Shown here: positions 14,576 through 22,693 of the stretch, one piece after another
Position numbering within the stretch: the stretch's first letter is position 1
How the letters are laid out: every line of letters begins with the position of its first letter
NCBI GenBank assembly: GCA_951812575.1
Contig: OX638322.1
Location: 4,406,501 to 4,470,500, forward strand
Direction of reading: 5' to 3'
DNA length: 64,000 nucleotides
DNA from: Candidatus Binatia bacterium
GTDB lineage: Bacteria; Desulfobacterota; Binatia; Bin18
The notes under the pieces: model-generated
What the model saw: the letters and a program-made list of their open reading frames with translations, nothing else
Told to the model about the DNA's origin: nothing
The model's database searches: none
Made by a program: the position numbers and the translations under genes

Positions 14576-17305
14576 ATGCGTACGCTATTGATTATTGGCG
14601 CGATTCTTCTTGTTGCAGTCGGCCTGCTCGCCTTTGCCCTCATCAACCTCAGCAGCCTGATTGCCAGCAACAAAGACCGGATTCTGCACCAGGTCAAACA
14701 GACGCTCGGTCGAGAGGTTGAGGTCCAGGAAATCGACGTGAGCGTGTGGGGCGGGATAGGCGCGCGCCTGACACAGTTTCGCATTGCCGACGATCCGGAC
14801 TTTTCGACCGAAGCCTTTGTCCGGGCCGACGGCCTTCAGGTGAATGTCGCGCTGTGGCCGCTCCTATCTCAGGAAATCCAGGTCAGCCGTCTGATCCTCC
14901 ACAGCCCGCAGATTCAGCTTATCCGCGATGAGCAGGGACAGTTCAACTTCGCTAGCCTGAGCCAGACCGCAACAGCGGGCACACCGCAGGAAACGTCGCA
15001 AGAGACATTGCCAGAGAGTGACGCAACAGCCGCCCCTCCCTTGCTGTTCCTGGTCGCCTTCCTCGATATCCAAAATGGCGATGTCCGCTATATGGACCAA
15101 CAGGCCGGGGCGGATTTTCGGGTAACCCAGCTCGACCTGCGGGCGCACGACGTGAGTCTTGATGAGCCGGTGCGTCTCGAACTTGACGCGGCTGTCCTCT
15201 CAGACCAGCAGAATATCAGCCTGGACGTGCAGGCCGGGCCGGTCGACCAAGGGCTGGATGATGTCAACACCATTCCACTCGAAGGCCGCCTCACGATCAG
15301 TCAACTCGACCTGAACACCCTGCAACAAACCCTGCCGGATATTGCCCAACACATCCCATCAGGGCTGGGCATTGCCGGTCCACTCAATCTGACGACCGAT
15401 ATATCTGGTCGTGTCGGTGCCCTGCACCTCTCCAATATGGACCTGCAAGCGGCTCTCTTCGATTCCAGAGTGCCCAATATCCAAGTCACGGGCAGCTTCG
15501 GTCCGCTTGGTGCTGAGGTCCAGAACCCGCTCGCCGAGAGCACGCTGGACGCCGCCGTGACGCTAGGACCGCTTGCCCTTGAGCGCGTCCGACAGTTTGA
15601 TCCGGTGGGTGAACACCTGCCCCCAGACCTCAGCGTTGAGGGACCCGTCTCCGTAACCGTCCAGGCGAGCGGTATACCTGCCAATCTAGCGCTGACGGGC
15701 CAGGTCGAGGCAACCGACAGCGCGCTGCGTTTTGGCGAACTCTTCAACAAGCCGACCGGGAGTGTCTTCGCCCTCTCGACTCAGGCACGACTGACACCAC
15801 AGGCGGCCGCCTTCCAGGAACTCACGCTCAATCTGCATACGCTGACTCTGACGGTTAGCGGTAATGTTGGCTTTGACGCCCCTACCCTCGACCTGACTGT
15901 AGACTCGAATCGGGCCGAGCTCGCAGAACTGCATAGCTTCCTGCCCCTCCTCCAGGACTACGGCATGGCGGGCAGCTTCGAGACGCATTTGCAAGTATCC
16001 GGGCCACTCACAACAGAACAATTCCCCAAACTCACAGGGACGTTGAGCCTCCAAGATGGAAGCGCCACTCCAGAACAGCTGCCAAAGCCGCTGACGGATA
16101 TTCAGACAGCAATCACCCTGACGGGTCAGGGGGCCGAGCTGACCGAGGCGACGGCTCACATCGGACAATCGGCGCTTCAGCTTGAGGCCCAGATTGAACA
16201 ATTTCAACCACTGAAAGCCGCCTATGAATTGCACCTACCAGTACTGAGGCTGGCAGACCTTCAACCCGAAGCCTCGGAGGACCGGCTCGAAGCGGTGTCC
16301 GCCACGGGCCGGATCTGGCTGCAAGGCGACGCCCTCCGCCATGCAGGTCAACTGTCCTCAAAACAGGGCCGCGTTGCCCAGATGCACTATACCGACTTGC
16401 AGCTTGATTCCTCGGTCGCCGACCAGGTCGCCAAGATCGACAGTTTCAAGCTGCACGCCTTTGAGGGCAGGCTTGATGGCAGCGGGCAGTATCATTTTGG
16501 AGCGGAGCCCCCGCGCATGGCTGTCACCACTCGGGTAGATGCCGTCAATCTCACGGCATTCTTTCGCTCGGCACTTGCGCAGACAGATCCGCCGGTCCAG
16601 GGGACTGCTTCGCTCGACTTCACGCTCTCGGGCAGCGGACACACCTGGGATGCCCTCAAGCCAACCCTGCACGGGCAGGGAAAGGCCGAAATTACGGATG
16701 GAGAACTACGAGAGTTCAATCTGGCTGAAGGCGTTCTGTCCGGCCTGACCGGCGTTCCGGGCTTATCGCTCGTCCTGCCGCAACGGCTCCGGGATAAATA
16801 TCCGGAAGTTTTCGCCTCTCCCCATACCGAGTTTGATGAGTTTGCCAGCCAGTTCTCGCTCGGCAATGGAAAAATCAAGCTCGACCGCCTCCATATTGCC
16901 GCGCGTGACTTTCGGACACAGGCAGCCGGCTGGATGGACTTTGAACAACAGGTCGATGCGACCGCTTCCCTGACCCTGTCCCAAGCCCTCTCGTCCGACC
17001 TCATGCGAGCGACAAAAGAGCTGCGATATATTGCCAACGCCGAGGACCGCGTGGAAATTCCGTTTGCTCTGGCCGGCGTTTTTCCCGCCGTTCGCCCAAC
17101 CCTGGACGCTCAGCAGATCAGCACCCTGATCCAGCGTGCGGCGACCAGAGCCCTGCAAGACGTGGTCCAGGACAAAATTCAAGAAAAAGTCCTGGACAAA
17201 ATTCTGCCTCCAAAGAGAAAGCCTGAGTCTGAAGAGCCGGAAAAGGCACCCAGCCTGGAACAACAATTGCTCCAAAAGGGACTCGACACCTTGTTTGGCC
17301 GCTGA
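14576..17305 (+). CDS. AsmA family protein (envelope lipid-transfer/bridge-type)
   Basis: A 909-residue inner-membrane-anchored periplasmic protein. One N-terminal transmembrane helix (residues 3-24, LLIIGAILLVAVGLLAFALI) is followed by the AsmA N-terminal domain (REVEVQEIDVSVWGGIGARL), a long stretch of beta-rich repeated groove-like sequence and the AsmA C-terminal region (GKAEITDGELREFNLAEGV near residue 700). A Lys/Glu-rich tail follows. AsmA-like proteins are proposed to carry phospholipids across the periplasm or affect outer-membrane assembly. Preceded by GAGGAG, 7 bp before ATG. A wax synthase lies 40 bp downstream, so a lipid role fits the context. Confidence 0.85.
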   Translation: MRTLLIIGAILLVAVGLLAFALINLSSLIASNKDRILHQVKQTLGREVEVQEIDVSVWGGIGARLTQFRIADDPDFSTEAFVRADGLQVNVALWPLLSQEIQVSRLILHSPQIQLIRDEQGQFNFASLSQTATAGTPQETSQETLPESDATAAPPLLFLVAFLDIQNGDVRYMDQQAGADFRVTQLDLRAHDVSLDEPVRLELDAAVLSDQQNISLDVQAGPVDQGLDDVNTIPLEGRLTISQLDLNTLQQTLPDIAQHIPSGLGIAGPLNLTTDISGRVGALHLSNMDLQAALFDSRVPNIQVTGSFGPLGAEVQNPLAESTLDAAVTLGPLALERVRQFDPVGEHLPPDLSVEGPVSVTVQASGIPANLALTGQVEATDSALRFGELFNKPTGSVFALSTQARLTPQAAAFQELTLNLHTLTLTVSGNVGFDAPTLDLTVDSNRAELAELHSFLPLLQDYGMAGSFETHLQVSGPLTTEQFPKLTGTLSLQDGSATPEQLPKPLTDIQTAITLTGQGAELTEATAHIGQSALQLEAQIEQFQPLKAAYELHLPVLRLADLQPEASEDRLEAVSATGRIWLQGDALRHAGQLSSKQGRVAQMHYTDLQLDSSVADQVAKIDSFKLHAFEGRLDGSGQYHFGAEPPRMAVTTRVDAVNLTAFFRSALAQTDPPVQGTASLDFTLSGSGHTWDALKPTLHGQGKAEITDGELREFNLAEGVLSGLTGVPGLSLVLPQRLRDKYPEVFASPHTEFDEFASQFSLGNGKIKLDRLHIAARDFRTQAAGWMDFEQQVDATASLTLSQALSSDLMRATKELRYIANAEDRVEIPFALAGVFPAVRPTLDAQQISTLIQRAATRALQDVVQDKIQEKVLDKILPPKRKPESEEPEKAPSLEQQLLQKGLDTLFGR

Positions 17306-17345
17306 TCTCAGGACAATATATCCGGCCAACGCCCAGGAGAAGACA

Positions 17346-18764
17346 ATGAGCAGACTCGCTGAATCACCAGCCCAGCCGCCCCTCAGCCAGCGTTTAAGCG
17401 CCGCTGACGCGGCCTTTTTGTACTTTGAGAAGCCCAACGAACCTCTGCACGTGGGCTCATGCTTCGTCTACGACGGCCATATTTCCAAAGCAGAGTTGGT
17501 TCAGGTCCTCCAGGAACGACTCCACCTGCTGCCGCGCTATCGCCAAAAGGTCATGTTTCCACCTCTGCGGATCGCCCACCCCACCTGGCAGGATGACCCC
17601 GGATTCGACATCCAGCAGCACATCGAAGAGGTGGACCTGCCCGCGCCCGGAGACGACCGAATATTGTCTGAATTTGGGGGCAGGCTCTACGCGCCGCCAC
17701 TCGACCGCAGCCAGCCTCTATGGAGGATGATTATCTTGCGCGGTCGGCCGGATGGGACGACGCCCATTATCTGGAAAGTCCACCATGCCATGGTCGATGG
17801 CGTGTCCGGGGTTGACCTGATGACGGTCATGCATGACAGCTCACCGCAGGCTTCTTCACCCGCGTCCCCGCCCCAGCCGTGGCAGCCACAGCCCCTGCCC
17901 GATGTTGCCAGCCAGCTGCAAGACGCCATCAATGATCGACTGGCTGAGACCATCCGAAGCTGGACCGATAGCGCCCAATGGTTCCGACCGTCACAGACGG
18001 TGCAGGCCTCCTCACAGGCCCTGCTCGCCTTCATGCAAACGCTGCCCAGCCTGGCCCAGCCCATACCGACAACACCGTTTAATAAGACCTTGTCGTCAAC
18101 ACGGCAGTTTGTCTGGGCCGATTTTCCTTTCGCGGATATCCGTGCGATCCGGGCCAGGTTGGGGGGTACAGTCAATGATGTCGTGCTGACCGTCATCGCC
18201 GGCGGGCTAGGGAAGTATCTACGCGCCCAGCAGTACTCCACCGCCAAGAAAGTGCTGCGGACTATGTGTCCGGTCAGTATGCGACAGGAAGATGAACAGG
18301 GTAGCTTGGGCAATCGGGTTTCCATGCTGCTCGCCCCGCTCTTCATCGATGAACAGGACCCGCTCAAACGCTACGCCGCGCAGCGGGCGGCGGTCGATCA
18401 GATCAAAAAACAGAACCAGGCCGGTCTCTTATATGATCTCCTGAATCGTTTTGGTTGGGTCCCACCGGTGTGGCAAATCGTCGCCGGACAACTGCCGGCG
18501 GCCAATCTGGTATTGAACACGGTGACAACCAATGTCCCAGGGCCGCAAACCCCGCTCTATTTGGCGGGACACGAACTGCTCGCCCTCCGGCCGATCGGCC
18601 TGTTGTCGGCCGGCATCGGCCTCTTCAACGCCATAGTCAGCTATCATCAAACCCTCGTTATCGGCGGGACGGTTGACCCCAGCCTCGTCTCCGATCCGTG
18701 GTCATACGCCGACTGCCTGCGGGACTCTTTTGATGAACTACTGGCCGCAACACAGGCGAAGTGA
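17346..18764 (+). CDS. wax ester synthase/diacylglycerol acyltransferase (WS/DGAT)
   Basis: A 472-residue bifunctional acyltransferase that joins acyl-CoA to fatty alcohol or diacylglycerol to make storage lipids. The condensing motif HHxxxDG is present as HHAMVDG (His146-Gly152); the opening LSAADAAFLYFE and the late blocks GTVNDVVL, NVPGPQ and GLFNAIVSYH are family hallmarks, and the length is typical. The ATG at 17346 is chosen over upstream in-frame starts because those lie within asmA, and GGAGAAG precedes it. Together with the PHA synthase 1 kb downstream it indicates carbon-storage granule formation. Confidence 0.92.
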   Translation: MSRLAESPAQPPLSQRLSAADAAFLYFEKPNEPLHVGSCFVYDGHISKAELVQVLQERLHLLPRYRQKVMFPPLRIAHPTWQDDPGFDIQQHIEEVDLPAPGDDRILSEFGGRLYAPPLDRSQPLWRMIILRGRPDGTTPIIWKVHHAMVDGVSGVDLMTVMHDSSPQASSPASPPQPWQPQPLPDVASQLQDAINDRLAETIRSWTDSAQWFRPSQTVQASSQALLAFMQTLPSLAQPIPTTPFNKTLSSTRQFVWADFPFADIRAIRARLGGTVNDVVLTVIAGGLGKYLRAQQYSTAKKVLRTMCPVSMRQEDEQGSLGNRVSMLLAPLFIDEQDPLKRYAAQRAAVDQIKKQNQAGLLYDLLNRFGWVPPVWQIVAGQLPAANLVLNTVTTNVPGPQTPLYLAGHELLALRPIGLLSAGIGLFNAIVSYHQTLVIGGTVDPSLVSDPWSYADCLRDSFDELLAATQAK

Positions 18765-18797
18765 GGGGGCTAGGGGCGATGAGTTAGGGATTAGGGG
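18765..18797 (+). other. G-rich run with quadruplex potential
   Basis: Directly after the WS/DGAT stop, four G-runs (5, 4, 3 and 4 Gs, with TTAGGG-like spacing) occur in 33 bp. This meets a loose G-quadruplex pattern with one long loop. No function can be assigned. Confidence 0.35.
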
Positions 18798-18885
18798 AAA
18801 TGCAGGCTGGGAAACGACCGACCTTTTTTGTCCTGGGACAAAGTGATATTGCAGCGGTATCATACCGTGTGGAGGGATAGAGCGA

Positions 18886-19365
18886 ATGCTGAAGTATTGT
18901 ATACGGGCCGGCCTTTTTTCACTGCTCCTGACCGTCCTCTGCTTGTCTTCGAGCGTAAAGGCTGATGAGGATATGGCCGCGCTCAAATCGGCTTTCAATA
19001 CGCAAATTGACGCGCTCAACAATCGAGAGCTGGATGCCGCGGTCGCAACTGTCCATGATGATGTTGTGCTGTACGGTATTTTCTCTCCGTTTCCGGTCCA
19101 GGGCCGGGCTGATTTTCAAAAAGCCGTTCAGGCATATTTTGGCCAGTATGAAGAAGCCGAACTCTCCCCGGTCACCCCACAGTTCCGCATTGTCGGGACC
19201 ACCGCACTGGCGTGGGGCCACTACCAACTCGCCGCGACACCCCAGGGCGGTAAGCTGACCTATGCGCACGGCCGCTATATCTTCACCTATACCAAGCTCG
19301 ACGGGAAATGGGTCATCCTCGGCATGGACTACTCCCCCTTGGAGTCGTATAAATTCGCTCCATAA
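18886..19365 (+). CDS. secreted SnoaL/NTF2-like protein
   Basis: A 159-residue protein with a signal peptide (residues 1-25, AGLFSLLLTVLCLSSSVKA, cleavage before DEDM) and a single NTF2-like fold domain of the SnoaL/DUF4440 type (LNNRELDAAVATVHDDVVLYG, then FTYTKLDGKWVILGMDYS). Such domains bind small hydrophobic molecules or catalyse isomerisation; the exported location suggests a periplasmic binding or scavenging role. No catalytic residues could be assigned. It lies alone between the storage-lipid genes, with GGAGGG about 11 bp before the ATG. Confidence 0.7.
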   Translation: MLKYCIRAGLFSLLLTVLCLSSSVKADEDMAALKSAFNTQIDALNNRELDAAVATVHDDVVLYGIFSPFPVQGRADFQKAVQAYFGQYEEAELSPVTPQFRIVGTTALAWGHYQLAATPQGGKLTYAHGRYIFTYTKLDGKWVILGMDYSPLESYKFAP

Positions 19366-19752
19366 TAAGACCGTCAGGCCTTCAGAACGGAAGGAGCCCG
19401 ACGCGATATCGCTGGACTCCTTTTGGGCAACACGTTTCCAGAGCAGCAGGCGCTGCTGAGTTTTTATGCAGCCGCGCTGCCCGTTCCTGCCCCTGCGACT
19501 AAAAATCCAATCTTTTCGGCCTGTTCAAGCATTTCTGGGTCTCGGCCCGTATCTTGCTCGTTCTCTCTCATGAGAAGGCAAGGTGTTGGGCAGAAACTGT
19601 TACCCAGGTGACAGAAATTCGACATAGTCCACAGGAAAGACAGGTTTCCGTCACATAGGTGACAGGTGTTTTCTTTGCACCCTGCGCCGGACAACGTATC
19701 GTGAGGACAGTCAGAGCAAGCACAGTCACACTCTCAATCTGAGGAGGTCGCC
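19366..19752. other. 387-bp intergenic region with two GTGACAG-type repeats, possible insertion-sequence remnant
   Basis: There is no convincing gene here. Two imperfect copies of GTYACNNAGGTGACAG occur at about 19599-19614 and 19651-19666. On the minus strand they read TGTCACCTATGTGACGGAAA and CTGTCACCTGGGTAACAG, reminiscent of the ends of IS481-type elements, but no transposase reading frame is recognisable. The strong GAGGAGG before the PHA synthase ATG lies at the right end. Confidence 0.4.
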
Positions 19753-20838
19753 ATGTCAGTATTTACCGAGGTTTCACAGTATTGGATGGAAGGGGCGGTC
19801 CGGTCTCTCGAAGGCTGGCGGCGCGGTTTTATGGATGAATATCCCGTTGATGAAGACCCGGCACCGACCACGCCCTATACGGTGGTCTATGAGGGCGGCA
19901 AGGTCCGCCTGCGCCACTATCCGGCCCAAGGGCAGCGGCTGCGCACCCCCTTGCTCCTGGTCTATTCCCTGGTGAAACGTCCGTTCATCCTCGATCTGCT
20001 GCCGGGTCGGAGCGTGGTCGAAACGCTGACCAAACACGGCGTCGAGGTGTATTTCATAGACTGGATTCCACCGACACGGGCGGATAGCTGGCGCGGCTTT
20101 GACGCCTATGTGAACGGCGACCTCGGCAACGCGGTGCGCACGATCCAGGAGCGGGACGGTAGCGACCAGGTCTCCCTCCTCGGCTACTGCTTTGGCGGGC
20201 TGCTGACCACGCTGTATACGGCCCTCTTTCCGCAGCAGATCAAAAACCTGATTGATTTTACCCTGCCCCTCGACATGAGCGTGCAGGATCTTCCCAGCCA
20301 GCAGTTGATGAGTAAAATCTCACCGCAGACCATAGACCTCGTGACCAGTGTGTACGGCAACTGTCCGGCGTGGTTTATGAAGGCCAACTTCGACGCCATG
20401 GCACCAGTCCACCACGCCCTGGACAAATATGTCGGCCTGTATCGCAGCAAGGATCAGAAGGGCTACGCGGAGATGTTCGAGCTCTTCGAGCGCTGGATGA
20501 ATAGCGATGTGCCCATGGCCGGCCAAATTTTTAAGGAGATGGCCGGCGAGGTCTCACGCCAGAACCTGATTATGAAAAACCGGATGCAGGTCGGGGCGCG
20601 CCGGGCCAATCTCAAAGACATCACCTGCCCTGTCCTCAACGTGATCGGCGAACACGACGATGTTGTCCATCCCAAATCCAGCCTGCCGTTGGAAAACTTG
20701 GTCGGCAGCCCGGACGCCGGCACGATTGTGTTCCCGACCGGCCATATCGGCGCTGCGGTCAGTTCGGGTGCACAGAAAAAACTCTGGCCCCAGGTCGTCT
20801 CCTGGCTGCGAGAACGAGATGAAGCCGTCGGACATTAG
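19753..20838 (+). CDS. phaC: class III-type poly(3-hydroxyalkanoate) synthase subunit PhaC
   Basis: A 361-residue alpha/beta-hydrolase-fold polymerase that joins 3-hydroxyacyl-CoA units into PHA. The lipase-like box is GYCFGG with nucleophile Cys146; the other triad members are Asp302 (GEHDDVVHP) and His331 (TGHIGAAV). The length (about 360 residues) fits class III PhaC, which normally works with PhaE; no phaE, phaA or phaB is in the window. Strong Shine-Dalgarno GAGGAGG lies 5 bp before the ATG. With the WS/DGAT upstream it supports storage-polymer metabolism. A distant PhaC-like hydrolase is a possible alternative. Confidence 0.82.
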   Translation: MSVFTEVSQYWMEGAVRSLEGWRRGFMDEYPVDEDPAPTTPYTVVYEGGKVRLRHYPAQGQRLRTPLLLVYSLVKRPFILDLLPGRSVVETLTKHGVEVYFIDWIPPTRADSWRGFDAYVNGDLGNAVRTIQERDGSDQVSLLGYCFGGLLTTLYTALFPQQIKNLIDFTLPLDMSVQDLPSQQLMSKISPQTIDLVTSVYGNCPAWFMKANFDAMAPVHHALDKYVGLYRSKDQKGYAEMFELFERWMNSDVPMAGQIFKEMAGEVSRQNLIMKNRMQVGARRANLKDITCPVLNVIGEHDDVVHPKSSLPLENLVGSPDAGTIVFPTGHIGAAVSSGAQKKLWPQVVSWLRERDEAVGH

Positions 20839-20846
20839 GAATTGCC

Positions 20847-20868
20847 CCCTCTCCCCTGGGGGAGAGGG
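20847..20868. repeat. dispersed palindrome CCCTCTCCCC/GGGGAGAGGG
   Basis: A 10-bp perfect stem with a 2-nt centre between phaC and the CBS gene. Related copies occur at 51266-51288 and 56081-56098, each just downstream of a gene stop. Confidence 0.6.
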
Positions 20869-20968
20869 AGACGAGGCAACCGGCAGCACCTCCATTTTTT
20901 CTTGTATTTATCTCTGACTCGGTGCTAAGGAATGCCTGAGAACATTCTCATGTTGAGGAGGGAAACTT

Positions 20969-21547
20969 ATGGCACAGGTAAAAGCCTCACCCCAAGTCAA
21001 TACGGACGCCTACCCCGGCGAGGGCCTCGTAGAGGAAGAGCAGACCATAACGGAGCGCCTCTCCGAACCGAGCAAGCGGCTGGATGAGAGCCTGCTGAAC
21101 GAGCCGGTCAGCAGGCTGCCGTATGTCCCGTCGGTGATTGTTGGTCCGAAGACCACGGTCTCGGATGCTATTACCCAGATGCGAGAGAATAAGATTGGCT
21201 GTGTGCTCGTCCGACAAGAACAGACCATTATTGGGATCTTTACCGAACGAGACCTGTTGAACCGTGTAATCGGGCCTCGGCTGGATCTGAATCAGACTCT
21301 GGTCGAGAGTGTCATGACACCCGACCCGGAAACCCTCGTCGTCGATGCGCCCATTGCCTTCGCCCTCAACCTCATGGGAGAGGGCGCCTTTCGGCGGCTG
21401 CCGCTTGTCGATGAGAGCGGACAACCGGTCGGCCTGTTATCCGTCAAGCACATCGTCCAATACCTCGCCGAGTTCTTTTCCGAGGAAGTCCTGACCCTCC
21501 CGCCGCGGCCCAACCTGCTGCATCCAGGCCAGCGGGAGGGGGCCTGA
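20969..21547 (+). CDS. CBS-domain pair protein
   Basis: A 192-residue soluble protein. After about 50 charged residues it has two CBS motifs (VIVGPKTTVSDAITQMRENKIGCVLV with GIFTERDLLNRV; VMTPDPETLVVDAPIAFALNLM with RLPLVDESGQPVGLLSVKHIV). CBS pairs bind adenosyl nucleotides and usually regulate a partner enzyme or channel. Preceded by GAGGAGG about 8 bp before the ATG. It is followed by a PAS protein; whether they form a signalling pair is not known. Confidence 0.85.
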   Translation: MAQVKASPQVNTDAYPGEGLVEEEQTITERLSEPSKRLDESLLNEPVSRLPYVPSVIVGPKTTVSDAITQMRENKIGCVLVRQEQTIIGIFTERDLLNRVIGPRLDLNQTLVESVMTPDPETLVVDAPIAFALNLMGEGAFRRLPLVDESGQPVGLLSVKHIVQYLAEFFSEEVLTLPPRPNLLHPGQREGA

Positions 21548-21598
21548 CCGAGGCGCTCTTTTCCAGATATCCGGGCTTCACTAGCAGCGTTCCACGTC

Positions 21599-21630
21599 CA
21601 GCGAGTCAGCGGAGAATCGCTGACTCGCTG
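21599..21630. terminator. 13-bp perfect hairpin downstream of the CBS gene
   Basis: CAGCGAGTCAGCG, 6-nt loop GAGAAT, CGCTGACTCGCTG. It is a very stable stem with no proper T-tract (CTTCCCC follows), so it may be a terminator or an RNA-stabilising hairpin for the CBS transcript. Confidence 0.45.
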
Positions 21631-21759
21631 CTTCCCCCTCTTCGCTCCTGAAGGTCTCCTGGAGCGTGGCGGGTTCTTCTTTACTTCAATAGAAGTATTC
21701 GTCTATATGGGAGAGGAATTCAGGTCCGGTCTGACAAGAGAAAAAGCAGGCTGGAGACA

Positions 21760-22677
21760 ATGGGCAAGACGCGCAAAGACGGCAAGCCGGACAGATCGGA
21801 CGTGGCGAGAAAACCGCGAGCCGCGCTTGAGCAGGAAATAGCTGCTCTGCGCAATCGGGTGACACAACTCGAAGCAATTGAGACCGAACACCAACAGACG
21901 GAGGCCGCCTTACGCGAGAGCGAAGCACGACAGCGAGTCATTAACGAATCGGCCTTTGATTATGCGTTTTCCTTTCGCGTCAATGACCAGGGCGACTTCA
22001 TCCTGGACTGGCTGACCGAGAGTTTCACCCGGATCACCGGGTACGCCACCGAGACACTGATCGGCAGACCCAATCCGCTCCAACAGTATATTCATCCGGA
22101 TGACTTAGCGCGGGTGACCCAGACCCTCCAATCCCTCTCCCCCGAGCGAACAACCGAATATGAATTTCGCATCGTCACGCAAGACGGCAGCATTAAGTGG
22201 CTCCGTTCACGAGCGCGGACCCGCATCAGGCCGGATGGCCAGCCGATCCGTATTGATGGCGCAACCCTGGACATTACGGAGCGCAAACACATCGAAGAAA
22301 CGCTCCAGCAAACGGAAGAACGTCTGTCGCTCTTCCTCCACCACTTGCCCGGTGTCGCCTTTATCAAAGACCTGGAGGGGCACTATCTCTACGCGAATGA
22401 GACCTTGCTGAATCTGTGGAAGACCGTATTCCCGGACAAGGCCCTCGGCTGGCTCGGGCAGACTGACCTTGATCTTTTTCCGCCCGATGTGGCAGAGCAA
22501 ATCCGAGCAAACGATCAGCGCGTCCTCTCTCACGGACAGAGCGAACAACTCACAGAGACCATCCCTCACCCTGACGGTCCGCAGGAATGGCTGGTCAGCA
22601 AATTCCCTATCGTTGATCCCTGGGGCAGCCCGGTGATGTTAGGCGGGATTGGCATCGACGTCACGAAACGGCCCTGA
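21760..22677 (+). CDS. tandem PAS-domain protein without an output domain
   Basis: A 305-residue cytoplasmic sensor. A basic N-terminus and a coiled coil (about 20-60, EQEIAALRNRVTQLEAIETE) precede PAS/PAC 1 (about 62-185, ITGYATETLIG ... IDGATLDITERKH) and PAS/PAC 2 (about 190-303, HHLPGVAFIKDLEGHYLYAN ... GIGIDVTKRP). The reading frame stops exactly where a histidine kinase, GGDEF or further linker helix normally begins. It may be a single-module sensor acting through a partner, or a 3'-truncated hybrid sensor. The neighbour downstream is convergent, 16 bp away. Confidence 0.8.
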   Translation: MGKTRKDGKPDRSDVARKPRAALEQEIAALRNRVTQLEAIETEHQQTEAALRESEARQRVINESAFDYAFSFRVNDQGDFILDWLTESFTRITGYATETLIGRPNPLQQYIHPDDLARVTQTLQSLSPERTTEYEFRIVTQDGSIKWLRSRARTRIRPDGQPIRIDGATLDITERKHIEETLQQTEERLSLFLHHLPGVAFIKDLEGHYLYANETLLNLWKTVFPDKALGWLGQTDLDLFPPDVAEQIRANDQRVLSHGQSEQLTETIPHPDGPQEWLVSKFPIVDPWGSPVMLGGIGIDVTKRP

Positions 22678-22693
22678 TCTCCTGTCCGCCACG

